Origin: Leptobrachium leishanense
Taxonomy: Eukaryota > Chordata > Amphibia > Anura > Megophryidae
Reading direction: 5' to 3'
Assembly (NCBI GenBank): GCA_009667805.1
Contig: CM019066.1
Coordinates: forward strand, 332,574,077 to 332,638,076
Length of the DNA stretch: 64,000 bases
The notes beneath the pieces are model-generated. The model was not told the origin of the DNA. It saw only the letters and a list, made by a program, of their open reading frames with translations, and searched no databases. Position numbers and translations under genes: made by a program. Below, piece by piece: positions 1 to 11,523 of the stretch (within the stretch, counting starts at the first letter, position 1; each line of letters opens with the position of its first letter).

Positions 1-1158
1 AACCCATCAGGGCACTTCAGAGGCCAAAAGGACTTGGACTTGGATTTAGCTGATTTTAACGCATCAAACACCTCCAAACTTCTTTTAAAGCATAGTGTGT
101 CTCTTTATAATGCTATCAGTAAAACAATACCTTCTAAAAGTTCCCCCCTCCTGTTTTAACAATTAAACTAATTCTGAAGACCCAGACTGACAGCATCAAG
201 TGTATAATGAAAAGACGTATCCATGACATCATATCCACTCATTGTAGACACTCATTGTAGATGCTGTGGTGCTAATTGTAAACATATATACTGCCTTGCT
301 ATACTTATGTGTACCTTGAAATTATAGCATTGCCATACAGCTCCCTTCTCTTTTAAAAAAAAATGTGGGGGCGAGAGATACATTCCTAAACAGCACAATG
401 TCAAACACTGCGAGAGAATGAGGTTGCTGTAGAAAAGGAAAGGTTTCTGATATTTCCCTTTGTACATTACTAGCATGGTTAAACCTCTTTATCATTGGCT
501 TTAAAAAAAGGAAAAGATTCTGAACGCAAGAGCGGCATAACGTCTATTGACAATATTTTAGTCCTTTCTATCATACCAAAAATATTGTCCCCCACCCCAT
601 CATGTATTGTCTTTTCATTGCGTTTCAGTGGGTGATTGATATTATATGGCACAGTATTTGAGATCCACCAACGGGATCATATACAGATATATAGAAATGG
701 CACGGAAATGTTGGGTGGGGTTGCTTACCCAAACAGTGAGTAATTGGCGACCCTTCTCTACTGGATTGTCAAGTGATTCTGTAAGAAAAGAAACGTGAAG
801 TTGTTTTTTAATTCAATGTGTAAATTTTAAGCAAACTGTTCAGTGATCTTTTTTTTTTTTCCACGGCGAATGTCTGTAATTTCCAAAACTGGCTAAATGC
901 TTTGCACCTAAGCTTTGTTTTGCCTTATTTTTCATCTAGTTTCCAAGGTTTGCTCTTGTCGAATTACACACAAATGAATATGTACACAATAGAACCAGAG
1001 GAGATTAAGAGTTGTAAATGTTGATCTGGTGTTGTCATGCTTCTCTGAAGAAGAGCACAGCGTTTTCATTCCCTCCTTTTTGTGTCCTGATAAACCAAAC
1101 TACCAATAGAAGCTAAAATAAATCCTTTTTTTTTAAAGGAACACTGGAGGTTAACAAT
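1..1158. other. Unique non-coding DNA
   Basis: No repeat, exon or RNA gene was recognised here. The stretch is AT-rich with short homopolymer runs (for example T runs near 850 and 1125). No open frame has codon structure or splice sites that I would defend. It may be intronic or intergenic. Confidence 0.5.
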
Positions 1159-1161
1159 TAA

Positions 1162-1395
1162 GGCCGGGGTCAGACGAGTGTGTTGGGAGAGCGGAAGGAA
1201 CGTCCGTGAGCGTGCACTCAGCGCTGCAAGGCTCAAACCTCCTATGGAGGACTGTGCTTTGCAGCCCCATCAACGCGCGTCTAGCGGTTTGACGAGGAGG
1301 CTTTGTGCACGGGTGCTTGTAGCGCCTGCATTTGCGATGGACGCTGGTAGGCACGTCAGTACAAGCGCACCTAGTGCGCTCGTCTGACACCAGCC
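1162..1395. mobile_element. PIF/Harbinger-type MITE, family M copy 1
   Basis: This is a 234-bp non-autonomous element. Its left end reads GGCCGGGGTCAGACGAG and the right end, reverse-complemented, reads GGCTGGTGTCAGACGAG, so it has terminal inverted repeats. It is flanked by TAA at 1159-1161 and 1396-1398, the 3-bp TWA duplication typical of PIF/Harbinger. Three relatives lie at 3306, 9902 and 13882. Internal frames are not coding; they are CpG-rich and shared among copies. Confidence 0.75.
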
Positions 1396-1398
1396 TAA

Positions 1399-3302
1399 AT
1401 CTGCAGAAGCATTAATTTGCCCCCGTCCACCCCCCTTCCCATTTACTCCTTTTTTCAGCAGTTTAAACTTACATTTATCCTTGTGCATGGTGTCCCACCA
1501 GGTGTTGAAAACTCTGGATGCATCTAGTTGTCTGTTTAACAATCGGCTTACACTCTCAATTTAATGCCTCGCTCTTCAGAACACGTGTCCAACTACACAA
1601 CTCCCTAATGAAACTACATCAGTTCCTGGTGGCTTTAAAGCAATGCCACTGAAGCCAAGGACTCTTGGGAGACAGATGAGAGGGGACAACACATTGGCAA
1701 GCAGTTGTCACTTTGGTCTTCATGAAACGTGTCGCCCGGAAGTATGTTTTGAGACTCCTGCACCATAACCACTTACATTGGCTTACAGGTTTAAGATGGC
1801 TAGAGTGCCTCTTTAAATCAACTAAATCGGCCTTCTTATTCTCAACTTCCTATAGTTCAGCATTAAGTGAAGAAATACCAAAGTCCCAGTGACGTTCTGT
1901 TGATGACATCTGAAGTCAAAATTCGCTTCATAACTTTACAGCCTAATTTATTTATTTTTCGCTTGGCAGTTGGCTCTCTTGGTTCTAGCTAGAAAACATA
2001 CGGTCCAATTTGCATTCACTCGCACGATTTTGCATCGGACTATGTGTTTATATAAAATGGGGGAAGAACAGATTTGAGGACTAAAAGGGAAATAAAAAAG
2101 ACCATCCTTAAAAAATAGTTGCTCCTTCTATGTCTTGACCAAAAATAATCTTTGTTGTTCTTACTGTTACAAAAAAAATTATATATTTGACTATCAAAAC
2201 CGTGGTTATTGCAAACAATATAAATGTATCCCCAAAATTTCTAATGTAAATTAGGATCTATGACGGCCAGTGGAAAGCATCATCTTCCGTTTAGTTAATG
2301 GTGTGTAACTTTGTTAACAGTTTGTATACAAATAGACATGTATCAGTTTCCTCGCCGGACCCTCGTTCTCCCACCAGCAGTCTTTCGTGCCTTTCTCCAG
2401 CCCCTAGCTGAAGTTTAAGGACAGGTATAAGCAAAGGGTGGTGATAGCATTCCCCAGAAATGAATCGGCAGACAGATCTTGAGGTAGAACAGACAGGAAC
2501 AGGTACTGAGCCTTTAATGAAATAATATATTCTGTTCAAAAACTGGCAACCAATGGGAAATGCCACTCTGGCTTCTACTGCACTTCATTTTTAATCCCTC
2601 CCCTAGAATACTACTGTTAAGGCTCTGAAGTTTTCTGGTCGGCGTCTGGGACATCCTTAGACCAGGGAAGACGTTGCGTATTCCGCTAAACTTTCAGATC
2701 TATTTAACCTCAAGAGATGGGCAATATAACAGTTCTCTTCCCAAGACTTCCTAAGGAAATGGGTTCAGTGCCAAAGTAACCCAACACCTAGACATTTCAC
2801 GTACCACTGCACTACGTGTCCTTTGCTGATGACAATATGAAAGTATATCCACTAATATCTGGTGAAAACACAAACTATTTGTTATATGCGTTAATATATT
2901 AAAGAGTTCAGAGTGCTTTCAGGCAGCAGATGCCACATGATTCCACACATTGAGGGGAAAAATAAACGAAATTCTTGGTCTACTGAGAACTTAAATTTCA
3001 GGTATAGGCAGTATTTACTTTGTGTTCCAGCACCTTCTGATTTACAAAGTGCATAAGAGAGTGTAGGGGTGACGGCGTTCTTGGGTCACGGAATTCGTAC
3101 AGGACACAGTGCAGAAAACAACGTGCTATGTACTCATGTGCCCATTTAGTAGTAATCTACATGATGTAAATGTTATGGCAAGAATTTAAAATATTTTTGG
3201 ATTTATACAATGTGTGGTACTAGATCCACCCAAATAGGTCCTGGAACTTAGTCAAAAACCTGGATCCTGTTCCCCTGAGATCCGTCACAAATTAAGCCCT
3301 GG
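1399..3302. other. Unique non-coding DNA
   Basis: About 1.9 kb in which I see no repeat family, RNA gene or convincing exon. Sequence is AT-rich with ordinary complexity. Short open frames (for example 2291-2566, minus) lack splice signals and recognisable protein features. Confidence 0.45.
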
Positions 3303-3305
3303 TTA

Positions 3306-3646
3306 AGTCAGGGTCAGACTAGCGTTTTTTAGAGCGAAGGGAACGTCCGTGAGCGTGGACGTTCCTTCCACTCTGACGCCCGTCTGGCCACCTCGCTGAG
3401 CACAGTTAGTGCGCTCAACGCTGCAATGCTCGATACTCCTATAGAGGATCGCGCTTTGCAACCCCATCGAACCAGCATCGTGGCGCTTCGACGGGGAGGC
3501 TTTCTGAACGAAAGCGGCCCGCTTGCTGTAGTGCGTACAGTTTATGTGTGCGCTACATCGTGTGGCCGGCCCCGTCACAACGCTGCGGCGGACGCCTGGA
3601 GGCACGTCCGTACGGGCGCACATAGTGCGCTCGTCTTACACGGCCC
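3306..3646. mobile_element. PIF/Harbinger-type MITE, family M copy 2
   Basis: A 341-bp relative of the element at 1162. The left end carries AGTCAGGGTCAGACTAGCG. The right end, reverse-complemented, carries GGGCCGTGTAAGACGAGCG. TTA lies on both sides (3303-3305 and 3647-3649). Internally it shares the motif GGAACGTCCGTGAGCGTG with copy 1. It is GC-rich compared with its flanks and non-coding. Confidence 0.7.
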
Positions 3647-3649
3647 TTA

Positions 3650-5330
3650 TAGGAATCAATTTAAATATTCTAAGGATTCCATGTATTCCAAAAAATCGGG
3701 TTTATTTTTGTCTTGGTATATTTCCCACAAGAAATCTTTTTATTATAATAATTTTTTTTCACCAGATACACACCTTGGTAAGCGCCTTGAAGATTTTCAG
3801 TGACTTTTTTTCATTGGCCGGTGTGTAGTGTTTATTTGCGGTATGATGCCATTTTTTTTTCCTTCCTGTAAAGGTTGAGTGACCATTTCCAGCTCCCACT
3901 CTTTGTGTTTAATGCTCGCTGATTAATGCTTTAATAAAAAGGAACGATTGAAAAAGGAGCATTTGATGTCTTCCTTGTTAGCAGGTTTCATACAGAGCAT
4001 CCAGAGAAACTTTCATGTGAAGTTAAGACTACTTTGTAATTTAATTTGCATGAACCTACGTTTTTATTTTCATATTCTTTAAAAAGTCCAAAGCTCTCTC
4101 CCACTGCTGGAACGCAGATGAAATTGATTAGTAAATCTTCATATCAGGTTTTAGATCAGCGGCGCTTTAATTATATCCTAAGTGTTTGAAGTCCTGTAAA
4201 TAGTTTCCTCTTCTCGCAGTGCAGCGTTTTAACCACATCTTGCAACACAGTGTGGTATCTACCTAGAGACAACCTCACCAATACCTGAAAGAAACCGTAT
4301 GATTTTAAAAAAAAAAACACGAAATCCAACACAGTCTCAGTTTTTTGTATAATGCCCATATAGTAACTTCAAAGTATAATATAATATTACATATTCTGTT
4401 GTTATGGTGTCTCTGTGTAATCAAATAAGGTGAGAAATGGAAACCGTGAGGGCGACAAAAAATAAAGCTTTATCTGACGATAATGAAAATTAGAAAGTTA
4501 AAGAAAAAAGTTGAAATCTCCTGTCCATACATGTTTTTTTTTTTTTTTTTTAAGGACACATTTGCTCTTTAACCCCTTCACCCCAAATGATTTCCCAGAA
4601 AACCACAGTTGAACCAGTGGTTTTCTTGTTTTTGTGTTTTTCTGGAAAATCATTTTTACGGAATTATACAGTAAGAAATATTTGTGCATATTCCCATTTT
4701 ATTCCATGCTGCAATAATCTAATTGGCAGATAGATGTTGTCATCTACTGGCCAAAAGCAGTTACTGCAGTTCTGGTCTCTGCAGGATCAGCTGGGGAGAT
4801 GTCATAACGACACAGTTTCCATACGTGTAGCGGCAGTACACTCGGGTTTTCCTCACCCGATAACCGGACAGGTTACCTCCAAAGCTATTAACTAAAAAAA
4901 AATAATAATTTAGAGACACCTGAGAAAACTCCTCCCCCACCAGCCCCCTCCCTTTACCTATAAGACCTCTTCTAACCAGAGTACCCACAGACAGAACAAG
5001 CCGAGCCATGAATAGAAAAAAAAATCATACAACTTTATTTATAGGGAGGGAATCAATTACTGCTGCTAACAAAATACCGTTTTCCAGCTGAATTAATAAA
5101 ATGTTCAGCTTGGGCATCATGCCCACGTGCTAAAACTTTAGGGGCATGTCCTATGGCCTAAATTTACACAAATTTCATTTGCAATGGTCCCGTGCAACAC
5201 CATATCAACTAATCGGGGCACCAGAAGGTGCTTTGCAAATAAAGTATAGTCTATCTTGGTTGTGAAAGGTTAAAGGGTAGGAGAAATGTCACCATGAACC
5301 CAGCGTAAACAAATTATGTGTATTTTAGAC
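3650..5330. other. Unique non-coding DNA with homopolymer runs
   Basis: No family was recognised. A long T run occurs at about 4533-4552. A minus-strand open frame at 4761-5009 was considered as an exon and rejected because its termini are weak. Confidence 0.4.
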
Positions 5331-5334
5331 ATAC

Positions 5335-5890
5335 CTGTAGATACTCGAGTATACCGCTAGATTTTCGTGACAAAAATCTACCATAAAATTGGAGGGGGTC
5401 GCGTCGCGTTCTATTCGAGACATCTGCATGTCATTAAAAGAAAAAAAAAATTGCCCTGCTCTGGATCCCAAGTCTCCCGTAAGTTCCGGTAGTCTCGCTG
5501 AAGTGAATGCGGGCTCCCTGATGCTTGCAAACACTTCAGGAACTCGTGGATTTGGGAGAGGTGGGATCCATCACTGCCAGAGGGCTCGCTCGGTTTAAGC
5601 CAATCATTCACCTCGTTCGCCTCCACCGGCCATCTAACGGCTAGTAAAGAAGATGGGTGGCCGGCAGCTTCATACTTGGTAACCACTACAATTATTCTAG
5701 AGCAGAGCACCCTGGCCTGAGGGGGAGCCTGACTGTGTTAAGAGAACCTGGAAGGATTGTAATCGTTTACCGGTACAGTAAAATTTTGTTCCTCACGTTA
5801 TATTCGAGTCTTGAGTATTCTCTCATTTCCATAATAAATCTCTATTGATCATGTTATATTCGGGTCGCTCTATACTCGAGTATCTACGGC
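5335..5890. mobile_element. DNA element with ATACTCGAGTAT inverted ends
   Basis: The left end reads GTAGATACTCGAGTATA (5337-5353). The right end reads TATACTCGAGTATCTAC (5871-5887), its exact inverse, giving 17-bp terminal inverted repeats around about 550 bp. The interior contains several short open frames but no recognisable transposase, so it looks non-autonomous. The target duplication is not clear, so the superfamily is left open. Confidence 0.65.
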
Positions 5891-5894
5891 ACTG

Positions 5895-7384
5895 AAAAAG
5901 AATATGGAGAATTTACCTGTACTCTCCTGTCAATCAATCCTTTGCATAAAGTATTTGCTGCCGGCACAGACCCGTATGCCGAATATGTGATCACCAGGTG
6001 GGACTGAGAATATTTTTATTTATTTTTTTTGTTCCCGTGTTTCAGTACGGCTTATTTGGCAGAAAAAAAAATTTCAAACCTTATGAAATAAACTTCATCG
6101 AACATTTCATTTGAAGGTCACTTATTTGGTGAAATGAAAAGCTTGTCATTCTGGATGGATCTTCATGAAAGCCAATTTAATTGGAATCAGGAATACAATA
6201 ACAATGTTTTGGCCCTGTAACTAGGCCTTTTTCAATCATATTTGCTTTCTATGAAGATCCACCCAGAGCAGCTGGTTCTCCTTTCTTTGTTGTCTATTTG
6301 GGGGCTCCTGGAGGCAGGGCATTTGCCTTGTGGAGCCCGACACCGGATCTTGAGTTATATGTTGTGTGCCTGGTGTTTATAACTACAATCATATTGAAAT
6401 GGATACAGAGCCCATTGGGGGGGTGAAATTCATAAAAACGGTTACAAAAAAAATCCTACGTATGATGTAGAATCTGTGTGTCCTTCGCAAGAAAAACTTA
6501 TAGGAGAAAAATGTTAAAGAGAATTTAAATATCTTCGCAGTTGGGTGCCCCCCCCCCTCATACGTTCAGATATGTAGACGAAGTTTAGTGTCATTAATCC
6601 AGTAATGTGATCCAGGTGCCATTTATTGTGTAGCTTCAATCATTGGCATAGCTTAACCCAACACGGACAATCACCCAGCTGGAATTTGTTTTCTACAAGT
6701 GTGGTAAAACATGCAATCTTTTTTTCAATGATCTTTTTTTATGATGACTTGCGCTACGTAGAATCTGGTTCCTGGAAGCAGCCGCTTTACTTCTGATTGT
6801 TGCGTCTACTTGGATTCCTCCATCATAAACTCCTAATAAACTAATTGTTCAACTGTTTATTTTGTGAGGGAAAATCTATTTTGAAGCTTAAAATTGATTC
6901 AGTTTCAATTGATTGGTTCAAAATACAAAGTTTGTTACCTTGATGCGGCCTGTTGGACTTTATATAATACATTGAAACCTGTATGCTACTCTTGATTATA
7001 TTATACAAAATGATTATATGGCATCTGTCTCAAATTGAACTTTAATGCTGGAAAACACTCCACAGTATTTGTCCAATCATTTCTTTCTCCTGGGAGGTGA
7101 GGGATAAAAATATTATGTATTAGATGATGGCATTGCTTATCTGGTATTATTCAGATAGAATTAAAAAAAAAAAGAAAGAACACGTTGATTGTAAGCATTT
7201 GTCTTTTGACTCTTCTGGGTTTTTTTTGGGGGGGGGGTTGACTGGCCGTCCACTGGGTCTGTATTTGTGTGATCATGCAATTGTCCGTCATCGTCAGACC
7301 AATCCTACTACATGGAGGAGAGTCTGCCCTAATCCACTGCCTATGACTACAGACGACTTGTGTTTACAACAGGCTAGCGATCTT
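5895..7384. other. Mostly unique non-coding DNA
   Basis: Apart from the small fold-back at 6150-6267 I see no family here. There are poly-T, poly-G and poly-C runs (6551-6558, 7218-7240). Confidence 0.4.
6150..6267. repeat. Small fold-back with degenerate hammerhead-like core
   Basis: Arms at 6150-6175 and 6241-6267 are inverted copies (TGGATCTTCAT against ATGAAGATCCA). Between them, read on the minus strand, is GGCC, an 11-base loop, GGGCC and then AAAACATT. This resembles the stem II plus GAAACG core seen in better-preserved form at 16155, 26422 and 49940. The catalytic core is mutated here, so this is only a decayed relative. Confidence 0.4.
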
Positions 7385-9430
7385 TAACATGAATTTTACT
7401 TGAATGGGATTTTTGTCAGACGAAGTTGGGACAATCTGGTACAATTTACACGAAAAAAAGGTTAATTGTATAGTTAAATCGATCGGCGGCAAGAAAATTG
7501 TCCCATAGAGATGTGATTCAGTTTGACAGGTGAATCCCATAGGATTCAATGTAAAATAATATTTTTGATTCTATTCACTTTTTTATTCAACAGTTTTTTT
7601 TTTTCCCCCCATGTAATTTTTATTATCAAGCAGAAAAACAGCATATTTAGTGTACAATTCAATTTATGTGAGTGTTAGAGACAGATATAAAGAAGGGTCG
7701 CCCAAACCCCAAGAAGAAGAAAGTGAAGAAGACAAAGAGAGAAGGGGATAGGTCACTGAGAAAACCCACAAAAGCATACATATCAGCAATTTGATAAATA
7801 ACCTCACAAGGCTAGGCATCCTTTTCCCGTCCCGCCCCCTGCCCGCTGCTGTTCCCCCCCCCCCTCACATCAGGCTGAACCCATCTGATCTAGCTACGGG
7901 GTCCATGTTTTATAGTAGGAGAGCAAATTGTGGTTGGACAGTGCTGTTAATTCGTCCATAAATTGCACATCTCTTATCTTGGGGTAAACTTCTGAGAACA
8001 ATGGTATGGAGGGACAGTTCCAACATTCAGCCTACATTCGTTGACCTGCGCATGTAATCCTGTAGACAAGTTTATTCTCGTGTCTAGAAAAGTCTGGGAT
8101 GGGTTTCGAGAGCAGGTAGACCCAAGGTCCTGAGGGGCTTGATTTGAAAAAACTGCCAGGAGAAGGGTGTGAACCTTAGTCCAGAATTGTTGAACTTGCG
8201 GGCAGGACCACCACATGTGCATATACGTCCCACAGGCCCCGCAGCCCCATCAAGTGTCTGGGGTGAGCGGAGTCATATGAGAGAGCTGGACCGGGGTCAG
8301 ATACCACCGAAAGATTGTTTTAAGTAGTTGTTCCTGGTGGGTGGTGCAAATGGAAGCAGCATTCACGGATTCCCAGATAGCACTCCAGTCCTCGGCATCC
8401 AGGGTCTCACCAATGTCACGCTCCCAGGCCTATATATGATGGAGCTCCTTCCAGTCCAGGAGGGTGGGGATTTTGTTATAAAGTGTGGATATGAGGCCCT
8501 TGGGGTATGAGCCTGTTAGTCATAGGTGTTCAAAATATGAGGGACCATTTAAGATCGCTGTCTTCACATGAGGACGAGTGGCATAAGCTCGAAGGTATGG
8601 GAGAGGGTGATAACTGCCCATGCAAAGCCGTAGAGGTAGTTCTTGTGGTTGGAGCAAGCTACCGGCGGGGTAAAGATAGCAGAGTCTGGCAATTCAAGTG
8701 TCCATCCACCCCTCTGGGAGTCTGGCAACCCGGGGGGAATTCCCTGTTTCACAATATTGGTGTGAGCGGTGGAGGAAGGGTGGTGAGATCGCACTTCGAG
8801 GCAAGTTTGTCTCAGAGCTGGATGGAGTTAACTGTAGCCAGACATGCGGTCCGCAACAATGGGTGATGAGGCTTGGGGAGCCATATCCACTTGTGTAGGC
8901 AGTCGGGGTACATAAGGCTTTGCTACAGATCAACCCAGCGCCGCTTCTTGGATGGGGAGTGCCAAGCCACTATTTGAGACAGCTGTGCTGCATAGTAGTA
9001 AGAGAACAAACAAGGGAGGCTCAGGTCAGTGCCGCCTGCCCCTCCAGATAAACAAATCAATAGCCTTTTGTAGGCTACGTAAATCCCAAACGTATATTCT
9101 TTTCATTTGCAACAAAAAGCCTTTTTATTTATTTTTTTGAGTATTTTTTTTTTAGGCAAAATTTTTGATTCCTGAATATTATTATTTTTTTTTTAAGCTG
9201 AAAACCTGAAGGGAACTCCGGTGCTGTCCCTGGTGCTGAGGTGCTGAAAGGGCTTAAAAAAAACCGAGTTCCTTTCATGACTTCAGCAGCGTTCGCCTGC
9301 AGATTTTGTGGTTTGTTTGTTTTTCCCCTGTTCGGCGGTCTTCCCATTGGTCAATCTGGTTCGTCCATATTCGCTTCCAGTGGACAACCCAGATCGTTCA
9401 GAAAAATTGTCGTTGTCCGACTACGGATCC
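7385..9430. mobile_element. Harbinger-like repeat, family D, split by a LINE
   Basis: Segments 7385-7600 and 9097-9430 match consecutive parts of the repeat at 11524-12009. Shared phrases include ATTGTCCCATAGAGATG, GAATCCCATAGGATTCAATG and CTTTTTATTTATTTTT. The middle (7601-9096) is a LINE insertion. The outer limits are uncertain because the terminal GGGTTATTCA motif is not preserved. Confidence 0.5.
7601..9096 (-). mobile_element. L1/Tx1-like LINE, 5'-truncated and decayed
   Basis: Read on the minus strand, the fragment encodes the C-terminal part of an L1-type ORF2. A conserved stretch near 9045-9000 reads FSYYYAAQLSQIVAW (compare L1 proteins with YYWAAQL). The C-terminal zinc-finger-like motif is at about 8215-8170 and reads HMWWSCPQVQQFW. 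Several in-frame stops break it. The 3' end sits at a homopolymer A run (T on the plus strand, 7588-7604). The insertion lies inside a family D repeat, with host sequence resuming at about 9097. Tx1 is the L1-like clade common in Xenopus; the clade assignment is an inference. Confidence 0.7.
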
Positions 9431-9579
9431 AGTGGAAGTCCAGCCTTTAGGTTTTTTTGATTACTTTGGCCTTATGATTATGATCAGGACTTTTCCAAAA
9501 TTAAATAGATACGCTAAGCTTAAAAGGCAGGGCAGTACGTCAGGGGCTGTTTAGTAACCTTGTTTTGCTTTGTTCTCAG

Positions 9580-9700
9580 CCAATTGGATCACTCTCAATG
9601 CAGACACATTGAGAGGCATTGGCCAGCTGGCGTTGCACATCCTGTGCAGTATCCGTCAGAATTCTGGAATTGTAGAGAGAATAAAGGAATCCGGCAATCG
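9580..9700 (+). CDS. Candidate internal exon of an unidentified host gene
   Basis: A 121-bp open segment sits between a good acceptor (pyrimidine-rich TTTTGCTTTGTTCTCAG ending at 9579) and a strong donor (GTAAGT from 9701). In the frame using CC as the end of a split codon it encodes about 40 residues starting NWITLNADTLRGIGQ and ending VERIKESGN. The composition is amphipathic and helix-like, as in ARM/HEAT-type solenoids. A second frame is also open, so the frame is not certain. Entry is after codon base 1 and exit after base 2. I do not recognise the protein and assign no function. No neighbouring exons were found, implying long introns. Confidence 0.5.
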
Positions 9701-9701
9701 G

Positions 9702-9860
9702 TAAGTGGTTCAGTCAAGCAGATTTATTAGGATGTAATCTGTGGCAACGTTTAGTCCATGTCCGTGGTCTTTGTCAAGGGCAACTTCACATATAAAAAAA
9801 GTGTCCGATTTCCCTGGTCGTATACTGTAAACACCGTACAACTGATTCACCTGTGCTCAA
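9702..9860. repeat. Decayed repeat carrying a hammerhead-like core
   Basis: On the minus strand at about 9745-9785 a TTGACAAAGACC box is followed by a loop, GGACT and AAACGTT. It has the order CUGANGA / stem II / GAAACG but with mutated core bases. It belongs with the motif series listed at 16155, 21640, 26422 and 49940. Flanking sequence is not recognised. Confidence 0.35.
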
Positions 9861-9901
9861 TTGCGTGCTTTCTAGAGTGCTGTTAAAGCTTGTTCCTGTT
9901 A

Positions 9902-10211
9902 GGCTGGCGTCTGACGTCCTATGTGCGCCCGTACTGATGTGCTTACCGGCGTCCGTCGCAGCGTTGTGACGCTGCAACGGGGCCAGTCACACGCTTGTGC
10001 ACGTTTGTGCAAACGCATGAAATGTGCACGCAACAAGCGTCCGTTATACAAGCCTCTCCGTCAAAGCGCTAGGACGCACATTGACGGATCTTCATAGGAG
10101 GATCGCACTGAGTGTGCTCAGCGAGGTGGCCAGACAGGCGTCGAGTGGAAGGAACGTCCACTCTCACGGACGTTCTTTCCGCTCTCCAAAGACTTTCGTC
10201 TGACACCAGCC
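9902..10211. mobile_element. PIF/Harbinger-type MITE, family M copy 3
   Basis: A 310-bp element with inverted ends GGCTGGCGTCTGAC (9902) and GTCTGACACCAGCC (ending 10211). It is flanked by TTA on the left and GTA on the right, a slightly degraded duplication. It shares internal GC-rich blocks with copies 1, 2 and 4. No coding capacity. Confidence 0.7.
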
Positions 10212-10214
10212 GTA

Positions 10215-11457
10215 ATCGGAGACCACAAGCTTCGTCCAAGACGACACGTCCTCTCCACATGTCTCCCAGCATCACGTGTCCTCCTGAGCTGTTATAACTG
10301 TTTAGATAAATAATATAAAGAGTCGCAAAATCTGTATCCTCTTGAAAATGCACAATAATGACCGCGCTATTCACATAACGTACATGTTATAGGAGAATGT
10401 TAAGCAGAATGTCTACAATACATTAATATAACTTCTTTTATTTTTTCTCACTTGACACTAAAGGTTCCTTTGGAGCATCTATCATATCCATATTTTAGGT
10501 CCGTTAACGTCTGCCATAGAAACAAGTCGCAAAAAGAAATATATAAAAAAAAAACTTGGTGAGTAATTGTCTGAACAGCGTTGACAGATGTGCAATATAG
10601 CAGTTTCCTCGAGAAAAAAAATTAACAGTTTGTCCAGCGTGTCAGCTAGATCTTTTTAGTGCTTTGGAGGTCCTGGCCCCATTATGGATGATTTAGAAAT
10701 TGAGGCGAGCTGCAGGAGTTGCAAGCCCTGGTTAGTAGACCTAATCTGCATTCTACTATTCACTTACATCGAGAAATTGGAAGAGCCCCTCTGGCCAGAA
10801 GATAAGTACGGCCTGACAATGCCTTGATTTGTTGAGAGAGAGAATAAATGGGTTTTTCAAAAGATGAGGAAATATCACCATTACCGGCCAATTTACAGCA
10901 TTTTATCTGTTCTTCAAACATGTCACTTTTGTTATTGTTGCGCGGTAATTACATAGAGACCGAAAGAAAACAAATTCTGGTTACATATTCAGATGGTTTG
11001 AAAGAAGGGAGAGAAAAAAAAAATTTATAATCCTGATAAATGCCTATTTATCATCTACATGGATGGAAGGCTCATTTTAATTTTGAATAGCTAGCACAGT
11101 CATAAATGGGATATAGGATTAAATCCCTCACAATCCGATTACCTCCCAAATAAAATATTAGTTTTCTTTGCATTTTTAGAACACGGGGGAGTCGGCAGAT
11201 ACTGTGCCGTTTCTTTTTTTTTTTCATTATTGTCTTTATTTGAAATAATAGTACCTGGTACCAGTATATTGAGATGAGTTAATTGAATTAAGCTTCAGGA
11301 ATTATCTCACGTGATAATAAAGAAATTCAAAGCCATATCGGATGTTGATGTTTGATTTATTTTTTGTTTCTATTAAAATAATATTGGTTTTTTTTGGTAA
11401 ATATTTGCAGAAAATGCTATGTACAATAGAAATAATAATCTGAATATACTGTCAAAC
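10215..11457. other. Unique non-coding DNA
   Basis: AT-rich sequence with poly-A and poly-T runs. No repeat family or exon is recognised. Confidence 0.4.
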
Positions 11458-11523
11458 TTCATATTTCAGTACATTTACAGGACTTAAGCTTCTTTATCCT
11501 AAACAACAACATGGAAACCATAA

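Noticed and set aside
4761..5009. Minus-strand exon candidate
   Set aside because: An AG preceded by a T run exists, but there is no downstream donor or recognisable protein, and the frame is not better than chance.
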